NCBI GenBank assembly: GCA_017537025.1
Contig: JAFWCB010000005.1
Location: 62,001-126,000, forward strand
DNA length: 64,000 bases
Origin: Sediminibacterium sp.
Lineage (GTDB): Bacteria; Bacteroidota; Bacteroidia; Chitinophagales; Chitinophagaceae
Direction of reading: 5' to 3'
A program made the position numbers and the translations under genes. The notes beneath the pieces were generated by a model that did no database searches, was not told the DNA's origin, and saw only the letters and a program-made list of their open reading frames with translations. Shown piece after piece: positions 8,109 through 16,150 of this stretch. Position 1 is the stretch's first letter; the number at the start of each line of letters is the position of its first letter.

Positions 8109-8915
8109 ATGGAACTATCACTGGCTTTTTCACCTTGTCCTAACGATACTTTTATTTTTGATGCGTTAGTAAATAGCAAGATTGATACCGAAGGTTTATC
8201 CTTTACTGTTTATTTAGAAGATGTACAAACCCTTAATGAATGGGCATTAGCCGGGAAGATAGATATCTCAAAAATTAGTTACGGAGTATGGCCATCCGTA
8301 ATGGATCATTATGATCTTTTACGTAGCGGTGGGGCATTAGGTATGGGCGTTGGTCCACTATTGATTACCCAAAAAGAGAAAAAAGATATTGATATAAATA
8401 ATGCCACAGTAGCCATACCGGGAGAGCATACTACGGCACATTTTTTATTTTCAATGGCGTATCCGAATGCTAAGCAAAAGATATTCAAAGTATTTCATGA
8501 AATTGAAGATGCGGTAATACAGGGTAAGGTTGATGCAGGGGTTATTATTCACGAGAACCGATTTACTTATGCGCAAAAAGGGCTTTATAAATTAGTTGAT
8601 CTAGGCGCGTTTTGGGAAGAAACTTTACATATTCCGATTCCTTTAGGGGGTATTGTTGCACATAAGCGAATTGATAAAGCAATCGTACAAAAATTGGATC
8701 AACTCATTAAGAAGAGTATTGAATATGCCTATTTACATTACCCTCATATCAGTGAATATGTGAAAATGCATTCGCAAGAAATGAGCGAATCTGTTATGAG
8801 GCAGCATATAGACCTTTACGTCAATAAATATTCTTTAGACCTGGGAGAAGATGGATTGATAGCGGTGAGGAAGTTGGAGGAATTGAGAGTAAAGACGATA
8901 GACCATAGACGATAG
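8109..8915 (+). CDS. mqnD: 1,4-dihydroxy-6-naphthoate synthase
   Basis: Last of the dedicated futalosine-pathway enzymes, converting cyclic dehypoxanthine-futalosine to 1,4-dihydroxy-6-naphthoate. The type II periplasmic-binding-protein fold starts with the family signature LAFSPCPNDTFIF and continues with KISYGVWPSVMDHY, GGALGMGVGPLL and VDAGVIIHENRFTY. Length of 268 residues is normal. The last codons (TIDHRR then TAG) are written in the 7-nt array GACGATA that follows the gene, so the natural C-terminus has been replaced or extended by repeat sequence. Confidence 0.93.
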   Translation: MELSLAFSPCPNDTFIFDALVNSKIDTEGLSFTVYLEDVQTLNEWALAGKIDISKISYGVWPSVMDHYDLLRSGGALGMGVGPLLITQKEKKDIDINNATVAIPGEHTTAHFLFSMAYPNAKQKIFKVFHEIEDAVIQGKVDAGVIIHENRFTYAQKGLYKLVDLGAFWEETLHIPIPLGGIVAHKRIDKAIVQKLDQLIKKSIEYAYLHYPHISEYVKMHSQEMSESVMRQHIDLYVNKYSLDLGEDGLIAVRKLEELRVKTIDHRR

Positions 8916-8968
8916 ACGATAAATTCTATACCCTATACCTTACATCTTACACCTCATACCTTCTAACC
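8894..8968. repeat. Heptad array between convergent mqnD and photolyase genes
   Basis: Four 7-nt words (GACGATA, GACCATA, GACGATA, GACGATA; 8894-8921) are followed by AATTC and then six words of another type (TATACCC, TATACCT, TACATCT, TACACCT, CATACCT, TCTAACC; 8927-8968). The mqnD stop (TAG, 8913-8915) lies inside the first half. The photolyase stop (CTA on this strand, 8968-8970) begins where the second half ends. The halves are not exact complements here, unlike the other arrays. Confidence 0.85.
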
Positions 8969-10278
8969 TACTCCTTCAACGCCTTCGCATATACTTCTAA
9001 TACCCTTTTGCGAGCGGCTTCATGGGGCACTATGGGTTTAGGATAGCTAAACTCCATAAATTCTGGTACCCATTTTTTAACGTATTTTAATTCCTTATCA
9101 AATTTTTCAGTTTGTAAATACGGATTAAAAACGCGGAAATAAGGTGCCGCATCGCAACCGCTGCTACTAGCCCATTGCCAGCCGCCGTTGTTTGCAGCCA
9201 GGTCAAAATCCAATAATTTTTCTGCAAAATAAGCTTCGCCCCAGCGCCAATCTATTAGTAAGTGTTTGGTTAGAAAAGATGCTACGATCATTCTTACTCT
9301 ATTATGCATATATCCTGTAGCATTCAATTCGCGCATACCCGCATCTACAATCGGATAACCTGTATTGCCTTCACACCAGCGCTTAAACTCATTTTCATTA
9401 TTGATCCATTCTATTCTTTCGTATTCGGATTTAAAAGATTCTCCTTTGCCCACTTTAGGAAAATGCCAGAGGATGGCGTGATAAAAATCGCGCCATATTA
9501 ATTCATTTAAGTAAGTATCATTCAATATTAACGCTCTTCTACCTAATTCTCTAATACTAACGGTGCCAAAACGTAAATGAACCCCCATTTTAGAGGTTCC
9601 TTTTTCTAATGCAGGATAGTCTCTATTTTTTGTATAGTGCTGTATGATATCATCCGCTAATTGCTTAGAGGGAAAAGGTATATCTACTGCTTTAAAACCC
9701 ATGCTAGCTAAAGATGGAATAGCAATGGCTTCTTGTTTTAGAAAGGCTGAAAAATATTTTTCGGTGGGGTAAGCTTTTAAATAAAAAGGATTTAGTAAAG
9801 CTCTCCATTTTCTGGCATAGGGCGAAAAAACGGTATAAGGTTTCCCATCATCTTTAACCACTTCATCTTTTTCAAAAATTACCTGATCCTTATAGGTAAA
9901 CAAATGAGCCCCATGTTGTTGTAAGAGATCTTTGATAAGGGTATCCCGCTCTATGGCATAGGGTTCATAATCATGGTTAGTATAAACGGCTTTAATAGTG
10001 TATCGAGAAAAAAGCTTTTGATATACTGCTAAAGGATAGTCATAAAAAACTTCTAAGGTACTACCCAGATTTTGAAGCAGTACTTGCATATCATGTAATG
10101 CAGCGTGTATAAATTCCACTCTCCTATCTGCTTTATTCTCGAGCTTATTCAAAATATTTCTATCGAAAATAAAAACAGGTAATACCGGATACCCTGATTT
10201 TAATGCCTGATACAAAGCGGCATTATCTGCCAAGCGAAGATCTCTACGAAACCAGCAAATAGCAATTTCCTTTTTCAT
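8968..10278 (-). CDS. phrB: Deoxyribodipyrimidine photolyase (cryptochrome/photolyase family)
   Basis: Light-driven repair enzyme for cyclobutane pyrimidine dimers, with FAD as catalytic cofactor. The 436 residues start with ICWFRRDLRLADNAAL, the antenna-binding Rossmann domain. The C-terminal FAD domain shows GTSKMGVHLRFGTVS, ELIWRDFYHAILWHFP, GYPIVDAGMREL and the FAD-site motif AANNGGWQWASSSGCD, where the second Asn is that of CPD photolyases. Class I type. It ends at the heptad array shared with mqnD. Upstream is the terminator of the ompA gene on the same strand, so it needs its own promoter; none was identified with confidence in the 30-nt gap. Confidence 0.93.
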   Translation of the reverse strand: MKKEIAICWFRRDLRLADNAALYQALKSGYPVLPVFIFDRNILNKLENKADRRVEFIHAALHDMQVLLQNLGSTLEVFYDYPLAVYQKLFSRYTIKAVYTNHDYEPYAIERDTLIKDLLQQHGAHLFTYKDQVIFEKDEVVKDDGKPYTVFSPYARKWRALLNPFYLKAYPTEKYFSAFLKQEAIAIPSLASMGFKAVDIPFPSKQLADDIIQHYTKNRDYPALEKGTSKMGVHLRFGTVSIRELGRRALILNDTYLNELIWRDFYHAILWHFPKVGKGESFKSEYERIEWINNENEFKRWCEGNTGYPIVDAGMRELNATGYMHNRVRMIVASFLTKHLLIDWRWGEAYFAEKLLDFDLAANNGGWQWASSSGCDAAPYFRVFNPYLQTEKFDKELKYVKKWVPEFMEFSYPKPIVPHEAARKRVLEVYAKALKE

Positions 10279-10308
10279 AGCAATACAACAACTTATTTTG
10301 AGAATAGT

Positions 10309-10345
10309 TAAAAAAATACCCCAACAGTAGTGTTGGGGTATTTTT
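10309..10345 (-). terminator. Rho-independent terminator after the OmpA-family gene
   Basis: Perfect 15-bp stem (arms 10312-10326 and 10331-10345) with a 4-nt loop. The stem is G+C rich near the loop and A/T at the base, so read on the minus strand it ends in a run of seven T. It lies 18 nt beyond the ompA stop. Because of its symmetric A/T base it might also work weakly in the other direction. Confidence 0.9.
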
Positions 10346-10362
10346 AAATATCAACAATAGTG

Positions 10363-11748
10363 CTATTCCTGAACGCGGAATTCAACCCTGCGATTCAATG
10401 CTTTTCCTTTGGCTGTTTTATTATCAGCAATAGGCTTGCTACTACCAAACCCATCAGTTACTAAACGTGCAGCATCGATCTTCCTGCTAAATAAATAAGC
10501 TTTAACGGCATTGGCGCGCTTTAATGATAGAGGCACATTCACTTTGTCGGAACCTGAATTATCTGTATGACCATCTACAAAAAGTTTTAAAGAAGGATAA
10601 TCAGTCAAGGCCTTCACTACTTTTTCTAACTCTACTTTAGAAGCTTTTGTTAGAACAGCAGTACCAGTATTGAACAATACTTTTTTATTGTCAAACTTAT
10701 ATTGCGCTGCTAATTCAGGACAACCAGCATTAGCAACAGTGCCTTTAACGGTAGGACATTTATCTTCTTCATCATTTACACCATCTCCATCAGTATCCGG
10801 AATAGGGCAACCATTGTATTTCGCCAAACCCGGAACGGTAGGACATTTATCTTCTTCATCATTGATACCATCTTTATCAGTATCCGGAATAGGGCAGCCA
10901 CCATATTTGGCTAAACCCGGAACGGTAGGGCATTTATCATTTTCGTCGTTGATACCATCTTTATCAGTATCCGGAACAGGGCAACCACCATATTTGGCTA
11001 CACCCGGTACGGTTGGACATTTATCAACATCGTCTGTGATACCATCACCATCTGTATCTTTTGGTTTAGGTGGTTCTACTACTACAGGAGCTACTACTAC
11101 TGGAGCAGGAACAGGCGCCACTTTTGCCACTTTTGTTAGTCTGAATTTGAAACCTGCTTGAATGCCCCTATTAAACAAATTTGGCTCATTCGAAGGGTAT
11201 TTCGGACCTGCCACATTTTGAGTACCATACATATACCTTATATATGGCTGTACAAAGCAATCAGGGAATAACTCAACACCGGCAGTCCAAGTAATAGTTT
11301 GACTTCTAAATTGACTCTTGTATAAAATATCTTTGGCTGCGCTGTTATTGGTTATTTTATTTATAAAATCGAACTGAGGTCCCAGTATAAAAGCAAAATC
11401 TTTATTCGCTTTGATTTTAACAAATACCGGGAATGATTGATACTGCATGATACCATCGAATAATTGTAAGCTTGGTGATGTATTATTACTTACATAACGT
11501 AAATAAGAATACTGCGCTTGAGGCTCGATTGATACAAAACTATTTATCGGGATATTAACCCATACTCCGAATGCACCGCCGCCCGCTGCCGTATAGGTAT
11601 TGGGTGTATACGACTCTACACGAAACTTTGTGTAGTTACCTGCACCTAGTATACCAAAAGATGTTTTGGGCTTAGGTTCTTTGTTTTGAGCAATTACGCC
11701 TACGAATACTGTAAGTAATGTAAGAGTGAGTAATGTTAGTTTTTTCAT
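10363..11748 (-). CDS. OmpA-family outer membrane protein with thrombospondin type 3 repeats
   Basis: Links outer membrane to peptidoglycan. The order is signal peptide (residues 1-20, ending VIA), an outer-membrane beta-barrel domain (about 28-205), a Pro/Val-rich hinge (about 210-230), four 29-residue thrombospondin type 3 repeats of the form DTDxDGxxDxxDKCPTVxG (231-346) that bind calcium, then an OmpA C-terminal domain. The peptidoglycan-binding signature reads VDGHTDNSGS, later LSLKRANAVKAYL and NRRVEFRV. All four repeats hold the Asp pattern and the paired cysteines. This domain order is common in Bacteroidota. It stands alone with its own terminator and is probably abundant. Confidence 0.95.
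   Translation of the reverse strand: MKKLTLLTLTLLTVFVGVIAQNKEPKPKTSFGILGAGNYTKFRVESYTPNTYTAAGGGAFGVWVNIPINSFVSIEPQAQYSYLRYVSNNTSPSLQLFDGIMQYQSFPVFVKIKANKDFAFILGPQFDFINKITNNSAAKDILYKSQFRSQTITWTAGVELFPDCFVQPYIRYMYGTQNVAGPKYPSNEPNLFNRGIQAGFKFRLTKVAKVAPVPAPVVVAPVVVEPPKPKDTDGDGITDDVDKCPTVPGVAKYGGCPVPDTDKDGINDENDKCPTVPGLAKYGGCPIPDTDKDGINDEEDKCPTVPGLAKYNGCPIPDTDGDGVNDEEDKCPTVKGTVANAGCPELAAQYKFDNKKVLFNTGTAVLTKASKVELEKVVKALTDYPSLKLFVDGHTDNSGSDKVNVPLSLKRANAVKAYLFSRKIDAARLVTDGFGSSKPIADNKTAKGKALNRRVEFRVQE
10711..11058 (-). repeat. Four 87-nt coding repeats in the OmpA-family gene
   Basis: Each unit encodes 29 residues of a thrombospondin type 3 repeat (DTDxDG...CPTVxG...GCPxP). The two middle units are nearly identical in DNA, so copy number could change by recombination or slippage without breaking the frame. 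The last unit has diverged (TVKGTVANAGC). Confidence 0.9.
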
Positions 11749-11820
11749 CCTAGATATTTTTATGTGTTGCCAAGTTAGCCATTTAAATATATGAAAAAAA
11801 AGTAAATAATTAATTATTGA

Positions 11821-12663
11821 TTAAATTTTCTGTATTTCTCCGACTAATTCGTCCATGAATTTATTAGAATAAGTTAAGGATCCTATACTTTTTACCCATT
11901 TTATCCCTTTGATGGCATTAGTTAAAAATATTTGATTAGCATTTTTTAAAATATGTTCTGATATGGCAAGTTCTTGAGCTCCAAAGCCTGTTTTATCTAA
12001 TTTTTCCAATAAAAATCTACGAAAAACGCCGTTAACACAGCCTTCACTTACTGGAGGAGTTATGATATTATTATTATTTATAATAAAAATATTTGCAATG
12101 GTGGTATCTGCCACCCTACCCCATTGATTGAGTAATATAGCATCATTATACCGATTCGATTTCGCAAACTGAGCAGCCATAATATAAGGCATAGCACTAT
12201 TCGTTTTCAGAGCCGAATAACTATCAGCCGTTTTTATAGCATTTCGGAATATATTAATGTCTAATCCATTACTATTTAGGTCGAATAAACCACCTTCTAG
12301 CGGCCAACTTTGAATAATAAGCTGAGGGATATTTGTATTCGCATCATATATTCCACCCTCTCCTCTAAAAACGGTGCAACGAATACGCGCCTGGCGTTCG
12401 TGTTTGTTTTTTACTACCAGAGCCTGAATAGACGATTTGAGAAAAGCTTCATCCCACCATGTAGGAGTAACAAAAGCCAGTTCATTAAGTGTAGAAAAGA
12501 ATCTTTTTACATGATACTCCCATAAAAAAGCGGTGTTACCCTCCCATCGAATGGTTTCAAAAAAACCATCCCCATATCTGAATGAACGATTATCAGCTAA
12601 CAAAACAGGATTACTACTTTCAATCATTTTTCCGTTTAAAGAAAGAAATTTTCCAGGCTGCAT
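11821..12663 (-). CDS. Class IV aminotransferase (aminodeoxychorismate lyase-like)
   Basis: PLP enzyme of fold type IV, 280 residues. Typical features are the N-terminal NRSFRYGDGFFETIRW, the catalytic lysine in SALKTNSAMPYI, LLNQWGRVADTTIANIF (the glycine-rich phosphate strand) and the C-terminal FLTNAIKGI that precedes the last helix. The RYGDGFFET start and FLTNAIKGI favour 4-amino-4-deoxychorismate lyase (PabC, folate synthesis) over branched-chain aminotransferase, but both belong to this family. It is a single gene, divergent from the NIF3 gene. A -7 box ends only 4 nt before its ATG, so the mRNA may be leaderless. Confidence 0.82.
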   Translation of the reverse strand: MQPGKFLSLNGKMIESSNPVLLADNRSFRYGDGFFETIRWEGNTAFLWEYHVKRFFSTLNELAFVTPTWWDEAFLKSSIQALVVKNKHERQARIRCTVFRGEGGIYDANTNIPQLIIQSWPLEGGLFDLNSNGLDINIFRNAIKTADSYSALKTNSAMPYIMAAQFAKSNRYNDAILLNQWGRVADTTIANIFIINNNNIITPPVSEGCVNGVFRRFLLEKLDKTGFGAQELAISEHILKNANQIFLTNAIKGIKWVKSIGSLTYSNKFMDELVGEIQKI

Positions 12664-12667
12664 ATAT

Positions 12668-12675
12668 CAAAGATA
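12668..12675 (-). promoter_or_regulatory. -7 promoter box (TATCTTTG) abutting the aminotransferase start
   Basis: Minus-strand TATCTTTG fits TAnnTTTG and is followed by only ATAT before the ATG at 12663. Transcription would begin at or next to the start codon. No good TTTG was found 19 nt upstream. Confidence 0.55.
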
Positions 12676-12709
12676 GTTTGCCTGTACATTCGTAAGAGAA
12701 TTAGTTAAT

Positions 12710-13810
12710 ATGACGATAGAGAAGGTTCTTGCAGTATTAGAAAAACTGGCACCCCCGGCTTATCAGGAGGAATATGATAACGCCAAACTATTAACAGGAA
12801 ATAGAGCCGCTATTTGTACGGGCGTGCTATGCTGTTTGGATATTACAGATGAGGTATTAGAAGAAGCGATTCAGCATAATTGTAATTTAATCGTTGCTCA
12901 TCATCCCATTCTATTTGGTGGTATCAAGTCAATAACAGGTGCTTCTTATGTAGAAAAAATTTTGATCAAAGCCATTAAATCAGATATCGCTTTGTATGCT
13001 ATTCATACCAATTTGGATAATGTAATACAAGGAGTGAATAACCATATAGCCGGTAAACTTAATTTGATCAATTGTAAAATATTGGTTCCTCAAAAAAATA
13101 CACTTGCTAAACTCATTACTTATGTTCCAAAAGAAGCTGCGAGTGCGGTTTTAGATGCGCTTTTTAAATCCGGTGCCGGACATATTGGGGAATATAGTGA
13201 AGCCAGTTTTAGCATGCCGGGAACCGGTACTTTTAAAGGTTCTGATAAAACAAATCCGCATATTGGAGTTAAGGGGGTAAGAGAAGTGGTAGCAGAAGAA
13301 AAAATTGAGGTGCTGATACCGGTTCATCTCCAGAATAGTATTTTGAAAGCCCTTTTTGAGGCGCACCCTTACGAAGAGGTGGCATACGATCTGGTACCAC
13401 TATTAAATACAAATCAGTGGGTTGGCTCGGGATTGATTGGGTATTTGGCAGACCCTTTAGAGGAGGTCGCCTTTCTCCGGAAGTTAAAAAAAGAATTTAA
13501 TCTTTCTATCATAAAGCATACCACCTTATTGGGGAAGCCCATTGAAAAAATCGCGCTCTGTGGCGGCTCAGGCAGCTTTTTAATTCCGGCTGCCAAAAAT
13601 GCAGGCGCGGATATTTTTATTACTGCAGATATCAAGTATCACGCTTTTTTTGATGCTGCTTCGGAGATGATTATTGCCGATATAGGGCACTGGGAATCAG
13701 AGCAATATGTTCCCGAGCAGCTTTTTGCGGTTTTAACCAGTAATTTCCCTAACTTTGCCGTCCTTAAATCAACGGTGAATACAAATCCCGTGCATTATTT
13801 TCTGGGTTAA
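12710..13810 (+). CDS. NIF3-like dinuclear metal center protein
   Basis: Member of the NIF3/YbgI/YqfO family (366 residues, the long form with a PII-like insert between the two metal-binding halves). Metal-ligand motifs are NLIVAHHPILFGG, YAIHTNLDN and, in the C-terminal half, DIKYHAFFDA and IADIGHWESEQY. The molecular role is uncertain; it is often described as GTP cyclohydrolase 1 type 2, which is doubtful. The zinc-ribbon coiled-coil gene 14 nt downstream is its usual neighbour in Bacteroidota and other phyla, so a joint role is likely. Confidence 0.92.
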   Translation: MTIEKVLAVLEKLAPPAYQEEYDNAKLLTGNRAAICTGVLCCLDITDEVLEEAIQHNCNLIVAHHPILFGGIKSITGASYVEKILIKAIKSDIALYAIHTNLDNVIQGVNNHIAGKLNLINCKILVPQKNTLAKLITYVPKEAASAVLDALFKSGAGHIGEYSEASFSMPGTGTFKGSDKTNPHIGVKGVREVVAEEKIEVLIPVHLQNSILKALFEAHPYEEVAYDLVPLLNTNQWVGSGLIGYLADPLEEVAFLRKLKKEFNLSIIKHTTLLGKPIEKIALCGGSGSFLIPAAKNAGADIFITADIKYHAFFDAASEMIIADIGHWESEQYVPEQLFAVLTSNFPNFAVLKSTVNTNPVHYFLG

Positions 13811-13824
13811 AAACAAAAACCGCT

Positions 13825-14580
13825 ATGGCAGCAGTAAAAGACTTCTCAGTAGAAGAAAAATTGGTAAACTTACTTCGTTTACAAAAGATCGATAGCAAAC
13901 TAGATGAAATTCAAATCTTAAAGGGAGAGCTTCCCATGGAAGTGAGTGATCTTGAAGACGAAATACAAGGTCTTACTGCACGTCAAACTCGTATTGAAGA
14001 GGAGATTAACGGAATCACTGATTTTATTGAAAGCAAGAAAGCCGCCATTAAAGAAAGTGAGGCTTTGATTGCTAAATATGAAAAGCAAAGTGATAATGTT
14101 AAAAATAACCGCGAATTCGAAGCCATCAATAAAGAAGTGGAGATGCAGCAGTTGGAAGTGAAATTGAGTGAAAAACATATCCGCGATGCCAATGAAGAAT
14201 TAGCAGAAAAAGTTAAAAACTTAGAAGCTGCTAAAAAACAAGTGGCTGTTAAAGAAGGCGTTTTAAATCATAAAAAAGGCGAGTTAGAAAAAATTATCGC
14301 TGATACTATTAAAGAAGAGACTGCTTTAAGAGAGGTAAGCGAAGAAGCGCGTAAGCATATTGATGACCGATTGATATATAGTTACGATCGTATTCGTAAC
14401 AGTTATAGGAATGGTTTAGCTGTTGTTCCTGTAGAAAGAGACGCCTGTGGGGGATGCTTTAACGCCATTCCGCCTCAGCGCCAAAGTGAAATTCGACTAC
14501 ATAAAAAGATTATAGTTTGTGAAAACTGTGGTCGTATTCTGGTAGATGCCGATTTGAATGATAGCGTAGAAGCAAAGTAA
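13825..14580 (+). CDS. Coiled-coil protein with C4-type zinc ribbon
   Basis: 251 residues: a long coiled coil (about 15-180, rich in Glu/Lys/Leu heptads) ending in a four-cysteine zinc ribbon, CGGC in ERDACGGCFNAIPP and CENC in IVCENCGRILVD. This is the pattern of the CT398-like/zf-RING_7 family that accompanies NIF3 genes. It is predicted cytoplasmic and nucleic-acid or protein binding. No enzyme motif is visible. A terminator hairpin follows 20 nt after the stop, closing the two-gene unit. Confidence 0.9.
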   Translation: MAAVKDFSVEEKLVNLLRLQKIDSKLDEIQILKGELPMEVSDLEDEIQGLTARQTRIEEEINGITDFIESKKAAIKESEALIAKYEKQSDNVKNNREFEAINKEVEMQQLEVKLSEKHIRDANEELAEKVKNLEAAKKQVAVKEGVLNHKKGELEKIIADTIKEETALREVSEEARKHIDDRLIYSYDRIRNSYRNGLAVVPVERDACGGCFNAIPPQRQSEIRLHKKIIVCENCGRILVDADLNDSVEAK

Positions 14581-14600
14581 ACGCTTATAAATATTTCATG

Positions 14601-14636
14601 GAAAGGGCAACAATTCGTTGCCCTTTCTTATTTTCG
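14601..14636 (+). terminator. Rho-independent terminator after the NIF3/zinc-ribbon pair
   Basis: 11-bp perfect stem GAAAGGGCAAC / GTTGCCCTTTC (14601-14611, 14617-14627) with a 5-nt loop, followed by the T-rich TTATTTTC. Confidence 0.82.
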
Positions 14637-14643
14637 ATATCAC

Positions 14644-16134
14644 ATGAAAAAGACGAGTGTTTTGATTCTTGGAATCATCCTGATGGCTTCCATACTGCAG
14701 GCTCAAAAAAGATTTGATTTTAATCCGGAATGTGTACAAGCATATCAGGAAATTTCGAAACTTAAAATGAAGTCTGGCAAACTACTGGTAGAAAAGCTCA
14801 TACAACAACAGCCAAATAATTTAGCCCCCCTGCTAATAAAAGATTATATCGATTTCTATACCTTGTTTCTCAATGAAGATCCCGCCTATTATGATGCTCA
14901 TTTCCCTGATTTTCAAGAGCGTTTGGAATGGATTCAATCCGGACCCAAAGACTCCCCTTTTTATCTGTATGGACAGGCATTAATAAGAATCCATAGAGCC
15001 GGAGTTTCTATAAAATTTGGACATTTCTGGGATGCCGGTTGGGATTTTAGAAAAGCCTATATGCTGCTAAAAGAAAATAAAAAAGTATTTCCTCAATTTA
15101 CCCCGAACGAGTTACTTTTTGGTGCTGTGAATGCGGTAGTAGGAACGGTACCCAAAGGGTATAAATGGCTTACCAATTTATTGGGTATACACGGATCCTT
15201 ATCTGAGGGAATGCATATGGTAAGGCAATTTGCGTATAGCAATGATCCATGGGCAAAAATGTTTTTTACCGATGCAGCATTTATTTATCCCTATTTACAA
15301 TATCATATCGAAAATAAAAAAGAGGAAGCGCTACAGTTTATTAGTCAGCGTAAGCTTGATGTAGTAAATAATCATTTACTAGCTTTTATGGCATCTAATT
15401 TATATCTTAATTATAAAAATATAGAAGAAACAAAGACCATTATTTTATCCAGAAATAAATCAGACGACTACTTACCCTTATCCATTTGGGATTTTGAAAT
15501 GGGATACATTAAGCTATACCATCTAGAAACAAATGAAGCACTTAGTTTTTTTGAGCAATTTACGAGCCAATTTAAAGGTAAGTTTTATGTGAAAGATGTA
15601 TACCAAAAGATAAGCTGGTGTTACTATTTACAGAATAATTATGCAGCAGCGGACAACGCCAGAAAACAGGTTATAAAAAAAGGTAGTACCGATTCAGACG
15701 CAGATAAAAAAGCTTTAAAAGATGCGAAAGCAATGTATTGGCCCAATCCCTTACTATTGAAAGCTAGGTTACTCAATGATGGGGGCTACCATACCGATGC
15801 CTATAAACTATTATCCGGCAAAACGGATGATGACTTTCCAAAAGAAGAAGAAAAGTTGGAATTTGCATATCGTGTTGCCAGAATTTTAGATGATCTTAAT
15901 AAGCCTGACGATGCTATCCGAAATTATTTAATTGCCATAAAAATAGGAGAAACCAGAAAAGAATATTATGCCGCAAGAGCAGCCATTCAAATTGCTATGA
16001 TTTATGAAAACCGTAATCAAAAAAAACTAGCTATCAGCTATTATCAAAAATGTTTGAACATGGACGACCATGAGTATAAAAACTCGCTCGATCAGCGGGC
16101 TAAAGCCGGTATTGAAAGATGTAAAGGGGAATAA
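14644..16134 (+). CDS. Secreted TPR-containing protein of unknown function
   Basis: 496 residues with an N-terminal signal peptide (MKKTSVLILGIILMASILQAQ), so probably periplasmic. The body is alpha-helical with tetratricopeptide-like repeats. They are most evident in the last third, where paired helices such as YRVARILDDLNKPDDAIRNY and IAMIYENRNQKKLAISYYQK follow each other. The middle holds a conserved-looking patch around HFWDAGWDFRKAYMLL and GTVPKGYKWLTNLLG that I do not recognise as a named domain. It precedes recN by 16 nt but no functional link is obvious. The enzyme-free TPR build suggests a scaffold or assembly role. Confidence 0.8.
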   Translation: MKKTSVLILGIILMASILQAQKRFDFNPECVQAYQEISKLKMKSGKLLVEKLIQQQPNNLAPLLIKDYIDFYTLFLNEDPAYYDAHFPDFQERLEWIQSGPKDSPFYLYGQALIRIHRAGVSIKFGHFWDAGWDFRKAYMLLKENKKVFPQFTPNELLFGAVNAVVGTVPKGYKWLTNLLGIHGSLSEGMHMVRQFAYSNDPWAKMFFTDAAFIYPYLQYHIENKKEEALQFISQRKLDVVNNHLLAFMASNLYLNYKNIEETKTIILSRNKSDDYLPLSIWDFEMGYIKLYHLETNEALSFFEQFTSQFKGKFYVKDVYQKISWCYYLQNNYAAADNARKQVIKKGSTDSDADKKALKDAKAMYWPNPLLLKARLLNDGGYHTDAYKLLSGKTDDDFPKEEEKLEFAYRVARILDDLNKPDDAIRNYLIAIKIGETRKEYYAARAAIQIAMIYENRNQKKLAISYYQKCLNMDDHEYKNSLDQRAKAGIERCKGE

Positions 16135-16150
16135 TAATAATATTGTAACT

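Noticed and set aside
10670-11161. A 163-residue plus-strand frame with regular repeats
   Set aside because: It is the reverse of the thrombospondin type 3 repeats of the OmpA-family gene; its regularity comes from that coding repeat.
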